A stretch of DNA of 64,000 nt from an uncultured Bacteroidales bacterium (GCA_902775375.1 CACYLU010000001.1:315447-379446); one strand, 5' to 3'. Counted from the stretch's first letter, positions 17,978 to 26,696 are shown. Notes: a model not told the origin generated them from the sequence alone. Numbers and translations: made by a program.

Positions 17978-18367
17978 TTAATATTTTCTTTTCAATATTT
18001 CTGACCATACAATTGCCTTTCTGATATCTTCAGCAGTATTCATCTCAAATTCGGAATGCTGAAGAGTCTCTATAGGCTGCATGATGTTTTCTGTACTTCT
18101 AATTCCTTCGTTTTTGAATTCCATGCGTTGGTTCCTATCACTTGGGTGCTTAAAAGAACTAATCCTGTCGTTTACTTTCTTTGCCTTTTTGACAGAGTTC
18201 TTTTGGTGTGGTGGTTGATAGGGCTTCTGTTGTGGCGGAGTAGCTACCACTACGGGCTTTGGGCTCGATTGTTTCTGAGTTTTCTTCATTATATCGTTCA
18301 GCTTATCGAAGAAAATGCAGAAGCCTATGAACCCTACGAATATTAAAAAATCTATTAGTCCGTCCAT
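17978..18367 (-). CDS. Small single-pass membrane protein of unknown function
   Basis: I do not recognise this 129-residue protein. It has one N-terminal hydrophobic helix (about residues 3-21), then a Lys/Pro/Gln-rich linker (SSPKPVVVATPPQQ and PYQPPHQK) and a basic C-terminal part ending IVWSEILKRKY. The start at 18367 is chosen over one 30 codons upstream because the consensus promoter at 18427-18397 lies between them. The gene precedes the CoA-transferase by 14 bases. A linker of this kind suggests a tether for the C-terminal part, but no partner can be named. Confidence 0.7.
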   Translation of the reverse strand: MDGLIDFLIFVGFIGFCIFFDKLNDIMKKTQKQSSPKPVVVATPPQQKPYQPPHQKNSVKKAKKVNDRISSFKHPSDRNQRMEFKNEGIRSTENIMQPIETLQHSEFEMNTAEDIRKAIVWSEILKRKY

Positions 18368-18396
18368 GATATAACCCCTACTTAAATTTTTTTTTG

Positions 18397-18427
18397 CAAA
18401 GATAATTATATTTTTCTTGACATCAAA
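18397..18427 (-). promoter_or_regulatory. Promoter of the small membrane protein/CoA-transferase unit
   Basis: On the minus strand TTTG (18427-18424) and TATCTTTG (18404-18397) are 19 bases apart, a full consensus. The leader before the ATG at 18367 would be about 24 bases. Confidence 0.8.
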
Positions 18428-18654
18428 CACAAGGGCACGAAAAAAGGGCAGTTTCACAACTCCCCCTCTTCCTTTTTAACCTAAACCTTAACTATGAAAA
18501 AATCTAATTTTTATTTTTGATGAATGCAAATATCATTTTTTTTTTGAAATTGTGCAAGTGGTGATAATATTTTTCTTCAATCAATTAAAGTTTTTTAATA
18601 AAAAAACGCCTTTTCTGTGTATTTTCTACACTTTTAATTACAAAATAAAAGCTG
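18428..18654. other. AT-rich spacer between divergent promoters
   Basis: The 342 bases between the divergent genes at 18367 and 18710 hold the two promoters listed on either side. The middle part is very AT-rich, with T and A runs (for example around 18535-18545 and 18600). I see no gene, RNA or clear dyad in it. Confidence 0.6.
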
Positions 18655-18686
18655 TTTGCATATATCCGGATTTGTTAGTAACTTTG
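18655..18686 (+). promoter_or_regulatory. miaB promoter
   Basis: TTTG (18655-18658) and TAACTTTG (18679-18686) are 20 bases apart, matching the Bacteroidota consensus. Transcription would start near 18693, shortly before the ATG at 18710. Confidence 0.8.
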
Positions 18687-18709
18687 CAGCAGTTTTAAAA
18701 CTTAACATT

Positions 18710-20071
18710 ATGGAAGAAAATACTGGGGCAGACTTAAAATCTGCTACTTCAGGAATGAAGAAGCTATTTATCGAGACCTATGGATGTCAGATGAACGTAG
18801 CTGATAGCGAAGTGATAGCTTCTGTCATGAAAATGGCGGGCTATGATATTACAGAACAACTTGATGAAGCTGATGCTGTATTTTTGAATACTTGTTCTGT
18901 AAGGGACAATGCGGAACAAAAAATCTATAATCGATTGGAAGCTTTGCATGCTATGAGGAAACGTCATCCTCTCATTATTGGTGTGATGGGGTGTATGGCA
19001 GAGCATGTGAAAGATGATTTAATTGATAATCATCATACCGATCTGGTGGTGGGACCTGATGCCTATTTAAGTTTGCCTGATTTGATTGCTTCTGTTGAGG
19101 CTGGTCATAAAGCAATTAATGTGGAGCTTTCGACAACAGAAACCTATCGTGATATTATCCCATCTCGTATATGTGGCAATCATATTTCTGGTTTCGTGTC
19201 TATCATGCGTGGTTGCAATAACTTCTGTACCTATTGTATTGTACCTTATACCCGAGGCAGAGAACGTAGCCGTGATGTGGAGAGCATTTTGAAAGAAGTT
19301 GCTGACTTGCAAGCGAAAGGCTATAAAGAAGTAACATTGTTGGGCCAGAATGTCAATTCATATCGCTTCGAGGGAACTGATGGTTTAGTAACTTTCCCTA
19401 TGTTGCTCCGCTTGGTAGGAGAGTCTTTTCCAAAAATGCGAATTCGTTTCACTACTTCTCATCCGAAAGACATGAGTGATGAGACTTTGCAAGTGATTGC
19501 GGATGTGCCCAATGTTTGCAAGCATATTCATCTTCCTGTACAAAGTGGGAGTGACCGCATCCTTAAGCTAATGAACCGTCATTATGACCGTCAGTGGTAT
19601 ATGGATCGAGTGGCGGCTATACGTCGCATCATTCCTGATTGTGGTTTGTCAACAGATATCTTTTGTGGTTTCCATTCCGAAACAGAAGAAGATCATCAGT
19701 TGTCTTTGTCATTGATGGAGGAGTGTGCATATGACTCCGCTTTTATGTTCAAGTATTCAGAACGTGAGGGTACTTATGCTTCCAAACATTTGGAGGATGA
19801 TATTCCTGAAGAGGTTAAGATTCGTCGTTTGAATGAGATTATCGCTTTGCAGAACCGCTTATCATCAGAGGCAAATGCCCGTGCGGTAGGCAAAGAATAC
19901 GAAGTGTTAGTGGAAGGCGTTTCAAAGCGTTCACGTGACCAGTTATTTGGACGTACGGAACAAAACCGAGTGGTGGTTTTTAATAGAGGTAATCATCATG
20001 TGGGTGAGTTGGTAAAAGTCAGGATAATGTCTTCAACCTCTGCTACTTTGTTGGGCGAGGAAATTCTATAG
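18710..20071 (+). CDS. miaB: tRNA-2-methylthio-N6-dimethylallyladenosine synthase
   Basis: MiaB is a radical-SAM methylthiotransferase that adds the methylthio group to i6A37 of tRNAs reading UNN codons. From the ATG at 18710 it is 453 residues. The N-terminal UPF0004 domain has its three cluster cysteines (ETYGCQMN, NTCSVR, GVMGCMAE). The radical-SAM motif CNNFCTYC binds the second Fe-S cluster. The C-terminal TRAM domain is present (VLVEGVSKR, GRTEQNRVVVF). An earlier in-frame ATG at 18656 lies at the -33 element and is rejected. The gene is alone behind its own promoter and ends at a bidirectional hairpin. Confidence 0.93.
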   Translation: MEENTGADLKSATSGMKKLFIETYGCQMNVADSEVIASVMKMAGYDITEQLDEADAVFLNTCSVRDNAEQKIYNRLEALHAMRKRHPLIIGVMGCMAEHVKDDLIDNHHTDLVVGPDAYLSLPDLIASVEAGHKAINVELSTTETYRDIIPSRICGNHISGFVSIMRGCNNFCTYCIVPYTRGRERSRDVESILKEVADLQAKGYKEVTLLGQNVNSYRFEGTDGLVTFPMLLRLVGESFPKMRIRFTTSHPKDMSDETLQVIADVPNVCKHIHLPVQSGSDRILKLMNRHYDRQWYMDRVAAIRRIIPDCGLSTDIFCGFHSETEEDHQLSLSLMEECAYDSAFMFKYSEREGTYASKHLEDDIPEEVKIRRLNEIIALQNRLSSEANARAVGKEYEVLVEGVSKRSRDQLFGRTEQNRVVVFNRGNHHVGELVKVRIMSSTSATLLGEEIL

Positions 20072-20213
20072 CCCTTGGTTTTTCCCTATAGGTTGTTCTG
20101 TGGGGGGAGTAAGGTGGAAATGGGGTGTAGGATACCATTTGAAAAGGAGGTAGAACCTGGCTCTCGTTTTTTAAGTGTGCGCTAAAAAGTCTTGTGGCAT
20201 CCGAAGAAATAAT

Positions 20214-20260
20214 CATAGCGTCCACCATAATTCTTTATGGCGGACGCTATGAACCTTTTT
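20214..20260. terminator. Bidirectional terminator between miaB and the S41 protease
   Basis: Arms of 17 bases at 20214-20230 (CATAGCGTCC...) and 20235-20251 (...GGACGCTATG) pair with one mismatch. A T6 run at 20255-20260 follows on the plus strand. The stem begins within a few bases of the S41 stop codon. Confidence 0.85.
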
Positions 20261-21930
20261 TATGATTGAGGTGTCAGTATTGACTTATACTTCGTGGCGT
20301 CAGACAATACTTCTTTGGCTTTCGCCAGGTCAGGGTCATCTTTTAGTTGTTCTATGATGCCACCTCTCTGGTAGTAGAATCTTTTCATGATTTCAACAGA
20401 AATAAGAGGTTTGATGTCTTCGGCAAAGAAATCAAGGTCACGATCAAGGTTATGCTGTAGCTTCTTTTCCAGGGCCTCAAATTCTGCTTCTGCATCTTGT
20501 TTGTAGCCTTCAAATTCTGCCATCGCCTTGAGGTCTTTCAGCAGTTTCTCACTTTGTTGATCATACTTGAAATTTGCCGCCTTTACCTTTTCCTTAAATT
20601 CTTCATAATCCTTGTCGGATAGTACAAAATCTTGAGCTGGTGCTACCTTTTTGTGTTTGATGCAGAAGTCAGTTGCATAATCGAAAATCAGGTTGTCGCG
20701 CGACAAGTAATAAATAATGTTAGGAGTTTGTTTTTGTTCCACCACAATATCCGGATTCACACCACCTCCATCACGTACCTCACGACCTGCAGCAGTATGG
20801 AAAACTGTAGTCAGACTATCTGGTATTCGTCCGACGCTTCCATCTGTATTGCGATGAGAGTAGTCGATGGCCTGTACACATCGCCCACTTGGTATATAAT
20901 ATTTGGAAGTAGTAAGTTTGATAGTACCTCCGTAGGGTAAAGGACGTGTTGTCTGTACCAACCCCTTACCATAAGTGCGAGTCCCAATAATCACTGCACG
21001 GTCAAGGTCTTGTAGAGAACCAGCTAGGATTTCTGATGATGAGGCAGTTCCGCTATTTACCAAAACAGCAATTGGAATATCAAGATCAAGGGGGTCTCTT
21101 AGAGTCTTGTATGTCTCACTTGCCTGTCGGGTCTTGCCTCTTGTGGTAACCAATGTCTGTCCTTTGGGTACAAAGAAGTTGGCTATTTCAATAGCCTCGT
21201 CGAGAAGGCCTCCGCCATTCCCCCGAAGATCGATAATCAAGCCATTGATGCCCTGAGCCTTCAGTTCTTGGAATACACGTTTGAATTCTTTGGATGGATT
21301 ACCAGAGAAGGTGGTAAGATTAATATAGCCAATCCCTTCATCCAGTTTGGCATAATATGGGATCAAAGGTAATTCTATGTATTTTCTTACAATATTGAAG
21401 GTTAAAAGATTTTTTTCTCCAGGTCGTTGCACCTTCAGTGTGAATGAAGTGCCAGCATCACCACGCAACATCTCACTCACTTGTTGGTTATCTTTACCCA
21501 ATAAATCTACCCCATCAAGTTCCATTAGGATGTCACCTACCTTAAGGCCAACTTCAGCTGCGGGCATTCCTTCGTATGGCTCAGAGATGACAGAACGTTT
21601 CAGTTGTTCATTCCAAGTGATGATAGAGCCGATGCCACCATATTTGTTACGAAGCATTTGTTCTAGTTCTTCTCGATCATCTTCAGGGTAATACACGGTA
21701 TATGGGTCGAGTGAATAGAGCATGTTATCAATGCCGTCTCTAATAGTTTTATCAGGGTTCAAAGTGTCGACATAGAACATGTCGAGTTCTTTGATGATAG
21801 AATTGAATATATCGAGGTTTTTGGCAATCTGGAAATCACGGCTTTCTCCTTTCTCAAAACCCCAGAAAGCAACCGCACTAATTGTAAGCCCAAGAAGTGC
21901 TGCTGCATGCCAACTTTTCAATCTTTTCAT
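20260..21930 (-). CDS. S41-family C-terminal processing protease with PDZ domain
   Basis: This exported serine protease of the CtpA/Prc family clips C-termini of envelope proteins. The 556 residues begin with a membrane-targeting signal (about 7-24). A PDZ domain spans about 90-185 (GIGSI, VGLKVGDILMELDG). The protease domain carries LIIDLRGNGGG near 231-241, the nucleophile in GTASSSEI (Ser297) and the general base in TYGKG (Lys322). A helical C-terminal extension of about 150 residues follows, as in other Bacteroidetes members. Its start overlaps the end of the PfkB kinase gene by 4 bases, so the two are translated together. Confidence 0.9.
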   Translation of the reverse strand: MKRLKSWHAAALLGLTISAVAFWGFEKGESRDFQIAKNLDIFNSIIKELDMFYVDTLNPDKTIRDGIDNMLYSLDPYTVYYPEDDREELEQMLRNKYGGIGSIITWNEQLKRSVISEPYEGMPAAEVGLKVGDILMELDGVDLLGKDNQQVSEMLRGDAGTSFTLKVQRPGEKNLLTFNIVRKYIELPLIPYYAKLDEGIGYINLTTFSGNPSKEFKRVFQELKAQGINGLIIDLRGNGGGLLDEAIEIANFFVPKGQTLVTTRGKTRQASETYKTLRDPLDLDIPIAVLVNSGTASSSEILAGSLQDLDRAVIIGTRTYGKGLVQTTRPLPYGGTIKLTTSKYYIPSGRCVQAIDYSHRNTDGSVGRIPDSLTTVFHTAAGREVRDGGGVNPDIVVEQKQTPNIIYYLSRDNLIFDYATDFCIKHKKVAPAQDFVLSDKDYEEFKEKVKAANFKYDQQSEKLLKDLKAMAEFEGYKQDAEAEFEALEKKLQHNLDRDLDFFAEDIKPLISVEIMKRFYYQRGGIIEQLKDDPDLAKAKEVLSDATKYKSILTPQS

Positions 21931-22904
21931 ATTTCTACAATTTTATGTTTTATATCAATCCATTTTTCTCTTGATAGTTCAGTGCCAACAACTTGCACCA
22001 CTTCTGCAGCAATAATTGAACCTATCTCTGCACATTGATTTAGGTTGTGGTTATTGACAAGACCGTATAGGAATCCTCCTGCAAAATAGTCTCCTGCACC
22101 TGTACTGTCAACGCAGTTAGCCTTTTGTGCATGGATCTCTGATAGTTCTTCTTTTGTGGCTATAATCGAGCCTTTAGCTCCCATTTTCACTATGGCGATA
22201 TCGCAGCATTGTGTCAATTCTCTAGCTGCATCATAAGGCTCAAGACCAGTTAGTGCCTTAGCCTCTTCTTCATTGGCGAAAATGATATCGATATAATTTT
22301 CCACCAGATAGGTGCAAAAGTTATGATCTTCAAGAATAATGTTATAGCTAGCCAAATCCATAGCCACCTTCATGCCTGCCTCTTTGGCCATTTTGGCTGC
22401 TTGCTCTATTAATTTATGGTTCTGAACTAGGTAACCCTCCAGAAGAAGATATTTATATTGTTTGAATATATCAGGATTTAAGTCTTCTGCCCACAAGTCG
22501 ATTGATGCTTCCATGTGGTCTGCAAAGGTACGCTCTCCCCCTTGGGAGATAAATGATGTGCAAACACCGGAACTTAAATTGGGCGACACTACCAATAGGT
22601 TTTCTACTCCTACGTCAGTAAGACTCTTGGCATATAGTTGACCAATTTTGTCGTGTCCAACTTTTCCTATAAAACCAGTAGGTACACCAAGATGTCCCAT
22701 TGCCCTGCATGAGTTGGCAATAGAGCCACCAGGGGTAATAATAACATGGTGATGTTCTAGCATCAGTTGTATTTTCCCAAATAGTTCATCGTCTATATGT
22801 ACCATTCCACCTTTAGGTAGCCCCAGCTCTGTTAAGATGTCATCGTTTCTTAAGATTACTGAAACGTCGGTCAATGCGTTGCCAATCCCTAAAATTTTAT
22901 CCAT
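21927..22904 (-). CDS. PfkB-family carbohydrate/nucleoside kinase (adenosine kinase-like)
   Basis: This is a ribokinase-fold kinase. The closest pattern I know is the Bacteroidales adenosine-kinase-like group, but the substrate is not proven. From the ATG at 22904 it is 325 residues. GGSIANSCRAMGHLG is the PfkB N-terminal signature region and DSTGAGDYFAGGFLYG is the C-terminal signature with the catalytic Asp and anion hole. A start 27 codons upstream would place the -7-like TATCTTTG (22929-22922) inside the gene, so it is rejected. The gene overlaps the S41 protease start by 4 bases. Confidence 0.85.
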   Translation of the reverse strand: MDKILGIGNALTDVSVILRNDDILTELGLPKGGMVHIDDELFGKIQLMLEHHHVIITPGGSIANSCRAMGHLGVPTGFIGKVGHDKIGQLYAKSLTDVGVENLLVVSPNLSSGVCTSFISQGGERTFADHMEASIDLWAEDLNPDIFKQYKYLLLEGYLVQNHKLIEQAAKMAKEAGMKVAMDLASYNIILEDHNFCTYLVENYIDIIFANEEEAKALTGLEPYDAARELTQCCDIAIVKMGAKGSIIATKEELSEIHAQKANCVDSTGAGDYFAGGFLYGLVNNHNLNQCAEIGSIIAAEVVQVVGTELSREKWIDIKHKIVEI

Positions 22905-22928
22905 ACATATATTTTTTTTTGCAAAGAT

Positions 22929-22960
22929 ATTGCATATTTCAAAATATCCTATTAATTTTG
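22929..22960 (+). promoter_or_regulatory. Promoter of the tRNA-Asn pair
   Basis: TAATTTTG at 22953-22960 matches the -7 motif and ATTG at 22929-22932 lies 20 bases upstream as a near-consensus -33. Transcription would start near 22967, 23 bases before the first tRNA. Confidence 0.6.
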
Positions 22961-22989
22961 CACCGCATTTAAGAAAATAAAACAAAAAT

Positions 22990-23063
22990 TCTTCCTTAGC
23001 TCAGTCGGTTAGAGCATCTGACTGTTAATCAGAGGGTCCTTGGTTCAAGTCCAAGAGGAAGAG
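22990..23063 (+). tRNA. tRNA-Asn(GTT), copy 1
   Basis: The acceptor TCTTCCT pairs fully with AGGAAGA, with discriminator G. The D arm is GCTC/GAGC. The anticodon arm TCTGA-CTGTTAA-TCAGA gives anticodon GTT. The T arm is CTTGG-TTCAAGT-CCAAG. CCA is not encoded, as is usual in this phylum. An identical copy lies 22 bases downstream. Confidence 0.97.
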
Positions 23064-23085
23064 CAAAAGATACAAGTTTTATTTT

Positions 23086-23159
23086 TCTTCCTTAGCTCAG
23101 TCGGTTAGAGCATCTGACTGTTAATCAGAGGGTCCTTGGTTCAAGTCCAAGAGGAAGAG
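23086..23159 (+). tRNA. tRNA-Asn(GTT), copy 2
   Basis: This is base-for-base identical to the copy at 22990-23063, with a 22-base spacer between them. It is probably processed from the same transcript. A strong stem-loop follows two bases after its end. Confidence 0.97.
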
Positions 23160-23160
23160 C

Positions 23161-23193
23161 AAGAGAGGGGATGCATAAAGCGTCCCCTCTCTT
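23161..23193. terminator. Stem-loop ending the tRNA-Asn transcript
   Basis: The 11-base perfect arms AAGAGAGGGGA (23161-23171) and TCCCCTCTCTT (23183-23193) enclose an 11-base loop. There is no T-run after it on either strand, so it may act as a processing stop or a weak terminator. The convergent STAS gene ends at 23220. Confidence 0.7.
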
Positions 23194-23219
23194 ATGTCTA
23201 TCAAAACTTAAAACTTTCA

Positions 23220-23522
23220 TCATTTAATGATGAACAGTTTGTTGAAACCTGTCATTTCAAATACCTTCTTGATTTCGTCGTTAATGTTCTTAACGATAAC
23301 AGTACCTTTTCTTGCTTTCACACTCTTCAGAATACTGATAAAGATGCGCAAACCGGAACTGCTGATGTATTCCAGTTCTTGACAGTCAAGCTCAACTTCT
23401 TTGCAATCAGAATCGATCACGCATTGCACATCCTTAGCCGCTTGAACAGCTGCCAGTGTGTCAAATCTTCCACTAAAAAAAGCAATCATCTTGCCTTCTT
23501 CTTCTTTAATCGTTGTGTTCAT
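23220..23522 (-). CDS. STAS-domain anti-anti-sigma-like protein
   Basis: This is a single STAS domain of the SpoIIAA/RsbV type, which in partner switches is phosphorylated by an RsbW-like kinase and binds it when dephosphorylated. The 100 residues are one domain. YISSSGLRIF at about 52-61 corresponds to the phosphorylatable serine loop (Ser53-55). It is the last gene after the SLC13 transporter, 21 bases downstream. The RsbW-like ATPase is the first gene of the same unit. No sigma factor or PP2C phosphatase is adjacent, so the switch may act on the transporter or on a distant partner. Confidence 0.88.
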   Translation of the reverse strand: MNTTIKEEEGKMIAFFSGRFDTLAAVQAAKDVQCVIDSDCKEVELDCQELEYISSSGLRIFISILKSVKARKGTVIVKNINDEIKKVFEMTGFNKLFIIK

Positions 23523-23543
23523 TTCTTAATATTTTAATGTTAT

Positions 23544-25340
23544 TTATTTCAACGGGTATATTATAATTATAGTTGTCAAGTTTACCGTAAATAGCACAAA
23601 GTGCATCCATGTTCCCAAATGGAGGAAGTCTGTGAACTTAAAGCCACCAGGACCATAGATGTGCATGTGTGTTACTGACCCCACAGGAGTAGCATAGCTG
23701 ATGGTTACCGATGTCATCAGAGCAATGGTAAATGGCATTGGATCACACCCAAGCGAAATAGCTTGATGGTAGATAATGGGAAAGAATACCGCTGCCGCAG
23801 AGATATTGCTGAAAAGTTCGCTAACGACAGATGCTAAGAGGCACATAACAATCAGTATTATATATGGGTTTTGTGCACAGAGATCCAATATTGGGTTAGA
23901 AATCATCGTCACCAAGCCTGTCTTTGTGATAGCTGTTGGGAACACCATCATGGCGCCAAGTGTGAGTAGGAAGTTCCAATCGATGTACTTGGCTAAACTA
24001 TCCATACGGCAACATTTAAATAGTAGCATGGCTCCTGCTGCAATCATGGTTGAAGTAATCAAAGGGACTACCTGAAAAGTTGATAGCATGAACATCAGTA
24101 TCAGGATGCTTGCCGAGATTATGGTGCGAACTCCCAATTGAGGCACAAATTGAGAGTCAAAGAAGGTGAGTGTCCTTCTGAATGTGCTCTCCAGGTTTGT
24201 GTCTCTTTTCGATGGGCATTCCAAGAGCAGTGTGTCTCCTGCTTGCAAGACCACTTTACGTGGCTGCTCATCTATACGTCTACCTTGTCTTGCTACAGCA
24301 ACCAGCACCATATCACTGCGTTTCTCAAAATCGATTTCGCACATACGTGAACCTATCAACTCGCTACCAAAATTCACATATGCTGTGCGCATCTTGCGAT
24401 TGCTGTCAATCTCATTGATGTTATAAACATGATGGTCAGCTGCCACAAGCCCATGACTGTTTTTCAACTCAATGATTTCATTGATTTGGCCAGAGTATAT
24501 CAAACGGTCACCGCCAAATATATATTCGTCGGCAGGTACTGGAGAAATCACCTCCTTATCGAAACGAACAATCTCTATCAATGAGCCACCGCGTACGTTT
24601 CTCAACCCTGCTTCATCAACTGTTTTCATTACAGCTTCGTTATCGGTAGGTACCAGCAACTCAACCGTATAGTCACTTGTCTCCTCAAAAGACACCTCAG
24701 GCGATTCCCTGGGAGGAATCTTGTCGCGTAAAAGAGTAATCAAGACAATACCTACTATGGTGCATACCAATCCAGGTATTAATGGCGCAAACAGGTTAAG
24801 TGCCTGACCAGTTTGTTCAACATAAAGGCCTGCCACCACCAAATTAGAAGTATGTCCCAAAAGGGTGCACATTCCACCTAATGTAGCAGCATAGCTTAAA
24901 GGCATGAGTAATTTAGAAGGAGCAATGGTTAACTTGCGTGCCCATATTTTAACCATTTCAGTAAACAAATGTGTTACTTCCAAGCATCCTAACATGGCAC
25001 TCAAAATGGCTGTAGGTATCATTACATGGATTATAGCCTTTCTAAATGTTGATGGTTCACCTAATAAGTGTTTACTTAGCCAATAAAGAACACCAGTATT
25101 TAGTAATCCAGCCAATATAATACAGAAAGCACCTGTAACCAAAATAGCTTCGGAACCAAAAGCTTCCATTAAATCATGCTCTGTTATCACGCCTGTAGCA
25201 AGAAGGAAGGTGACAGCACCAAGAAAAGTAACCTCTGCTGGCACGCGAGTGCGTGTCAATATGTAGAATAGGCCAATTACCATGATAATAACTAGCCAAA
25301 TCTGAAATGAAAAGCCAAAAAATGTAGTTACTTCACCCAT
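23544..25340 (-). CDS. SLC13/DASS-family permease with two TrkA-C domains
   Basis: This is a sodium-coupled anion symporter-type membrane protein (citrate/dicarboxylate/sulfate family); the substrate is unknown. Of the 598 residues, the first 210 or so and the last 200 or so are membrane helices. Between them lie two soluble TrkA-C (RCK-C) domains. The first includes RGGSLIEIVRFDKEV and YIFGGDRLIYSG, the second GSRMCEIDFEKRSDM and LQAGDTLLLECP. Such domains usually bind a regulatory ligand. The C-terminal half keeps the family feature SYATPVGSVTHMHIYGPGG. The gene starts 3 bases after the RsbW-like ATPase gene and is followed by a STAS gene, which makes its regulation by a partner switch plausible. 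Confidence 0.85.
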   Translation of the reverse strand: MGEVTTFFGFSFQIWLVIIMVIGLFYILTRTRVPAEVTFLGAVTFLLATGVITEHDLMEAFGSEAILVTGAFCIILAGLLNTGVLYWLSKHLLGEPSTFRKAIIHVMIPTAILSAMLGCLEVTHLFTEMVKIWARKLTIAPSKLLMPLSYAATLGGMCTLLGHTSNLVVAGLYVEQTGQALNLFAPLIPGLVCTIVGIVLITLLRDKIPPRESPEVSFEETSDYTVELLVPTDNEAVMKTVDEAGLRNVRGGSLIEIVRFDKEVISPVPADEYIFGGDRLIYSGQINEIIELKNSHGLVAADHHVYNINEIDSNRKMRTAYVNFGSELIGSRMCEIDFEKRSDMVLVAVARQGRRIDEQPRKVVLQAGDTLLLECPSKRDTNLESTFRRTLTFFDSQFVPQLGVRTIISASILILMFMLSTFQVVPLITSTMIAAGAMLLFKCCRMDSLAKYIDWNFLLTLGAMMVFPTAITKTGLVTMISNPILDLCAQNPYIILIVMCLLASVVSELFSNISAAAVFFPIIYHQAISLGCDPMPFTIALMTSVTISYATPVGSVTHMHIYGPGGFKFTDFLHLGTWMHFVLFTVNLTTIIIIYPLK

Positions 25341-25343
25341 TTG

Positions 25344-25772
25344 TCAAACTAAATCGGTCTCTGTCTTTTTATTCTTTTGTAGGGTTAATATATTTTTACC
25401 ATTAATACGTTCATAAGTCATGTTGTCCATAATCTGGCGCACTAAGTGGATACCCAAGCCACCAATTGGGCGATCTTCTGCTTTCTGGTCAATATCTACT
25501 TCTGCTTTGGCGGTAGGATCAAATGCGATACCCGAATCGCTGATGACAAAAACTATGTTATCTCTATCAATGCTAGCAGAAATATCAATCTTACCAGGTT
25601 TACCTTGTGGGTATGCATATTTCATAACGTTGACAACAGCCTCTTCCATTGCGAGATTAAGACTCATGGTCAACGAAAAATCCAACCCAACATCTTCGGC
25701 AAAGTTTTCTATAAAATCCGATAATAATGGTATTTCAGCAATATTGTTGTTAAGTACAATTGTTCGTAGCAT
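25344..25772 (-). CDS. RsbW-like anti-sigma/serine kinase ATPase (HATPase_c)
   Basis: This is a GHKL ATPase of the RsbW/SpoIIAB group, which phosphorylates STAS partners and holds a target protein. From the ATG at 25772 it is 142 residues. The N-box is NLAMEEAVVNVMKYAYP, the G1 box ISDSGIAFDP and the G2 box GGLGIHLVRQI, so all ATP-binding elements are present. The earlier start at 25829 lies in the promoter and is rejected. It leads a three-gene unit with the SLC13 permease (3 bases downstream) and the STAS protein. Confidence 0.88.
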   Translation of the reverse strand: MLRTIVLNNNIAEIPLLSDFIENFAEDVGLDFSLTMSLNLAMEEAVVNVMKYAYPQGKPGKIDISASIDRDNIVFVISDSGIAFDPTAKAEVDIDQKAEDRPIGGLGIHLVRQIMDNMTYERINGKNILTLQKNKKTETDLV

Positions 25773-25798
25773 AGCATTTCTTTTACCCTTAAAGAATA

Positions 25799-25830
25799 CA
25801 AAATAATAAAGAAAAACTGAAAATGCCAAA
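25799..25830 (-). promoter_or_regulatory. Promoter of the RsbW-like/SLC13/STAS unit
   Basis: On the minus strand TTTG (25830-25827) is followed after 20 bases by TTATTTTG (25806-25799), one base off the -7 consensus. It lies 26 bases before the chosen start. Confidence 0.65.
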
Positions 25831-25869
25831 TAATAAGACTCCCTTTTTATTTTTATGTAGGTGTTTACG

Positions 25870-26574
25870 CTATAACTGATTGCTAATTGCTACTGTTAGG
25901 AAACTGAACTGTATGCCTTCTATCTCACGAAGGGCATCGGCGCAAGCCGTTAACGTGGCAGATGTGGTCATTACGTCATCTACTAACAAAACATGCTTGC
26001 CAATCAGGCCATCTTTATGCTTGGTTTTAAATACGCCTTTCATGTTTTCAAATCTTTCGTTTGCTGTTTTCTTTGTTTGTGTCGTTGTATATTTTGTTCT
26101 TTCAACAACGTTGGTGATTACGGTAAGTTTACTTTCTTCGGCAATTCCACGGGCAATCCATTCGCTCTGATTGTAGGTGCGTTGCCTTTCCTTGTCCTTG
26201 TGAAGTGGAACGGGTATAATACAGTCGATACCGTTAAAGAAACCTGATGCCATTATTTCTGAGGCCATCATCTTGCCTAACTCAAAAGCAAGTTTCTTGC
26301 GTCCATGATATTTGAATAGATGAATTGTATGGGCATAAGGAGAATCGTGTGTATAAAAGAACCAGGCTGTAGCTTTTACTATAGGAAATTTGCCCCAAAA
26401 CTGCTTAATCATTGGGTTTTCATCCCATGTGTGGTACATGGTACGTGGCATCTTTTTTAGACATGATTTACAGAAAATAAGTTCGCTTTCATAAAGCCTT
26501 TTACCACATGTAACGCAATAGTGAGGGAATAATAATCTTATCAATGGGTTCCACCAATTATCTATTAATTTCAT
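25870..26574 (-). CDS. comF: ComF-family phosphoribosyltransferase-like protein
   Basis: ComF proteins are linked to DNA uptake and single-strand handling in competent bacteria; in Bacteroidota the role is not settled. The 234 residues begin with a zinc-ribbon-like pair, Cys20-x2-Cys23 and Cys35-x2-Cys38. A phosphoribosyltransferase domain follows with IIPVPLHKDKERQRTYNQSE at about 120-138 and the PRPP loop VLLVDDVMTTSAT near 196-208. It is full length, monocistronic, and divergent from nrdD. No other competence gene is nearby. Confidence 0.88.
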   Translation of the reverse strand: MKLIDNWWNPLIRLLFPHYCVTCGKRLYESELIFCKSCLKKMPRTMYHTWDENPMIKQFWGKFPIVKATAWFFYTHDSPYAHTIHLFKYHGRKKLAFELGKMMASEIMASGFFNGIDCIIPVPLHKDKERQRTYNQSEWIARGIAEESKLTVITNVVERTKYTTTQTKKTANERFENMKGVFKTKHKDGLIGKHVLLVDDVMTTSATLTACADALREIEGIQFSFLTVAISNQL

Positions 26575-26696
26575 ACTAGCATTGTTAATGAATTCTGCTG
26601 CGAAGATACAACATTGTTTTTAAACAACATGCAAATTTGTACAAAAAAATAATCCAAAAAAATGGGTTATTGGAGAACAATGTTAGAGAAAAGTTG

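Noticed and set aside
20072..20213. A small gene or RNA in the G-rich stretch after miaB
   Set aside because: No frame with a plausible start and no stable fold other than the terminator at 20214 was seen.
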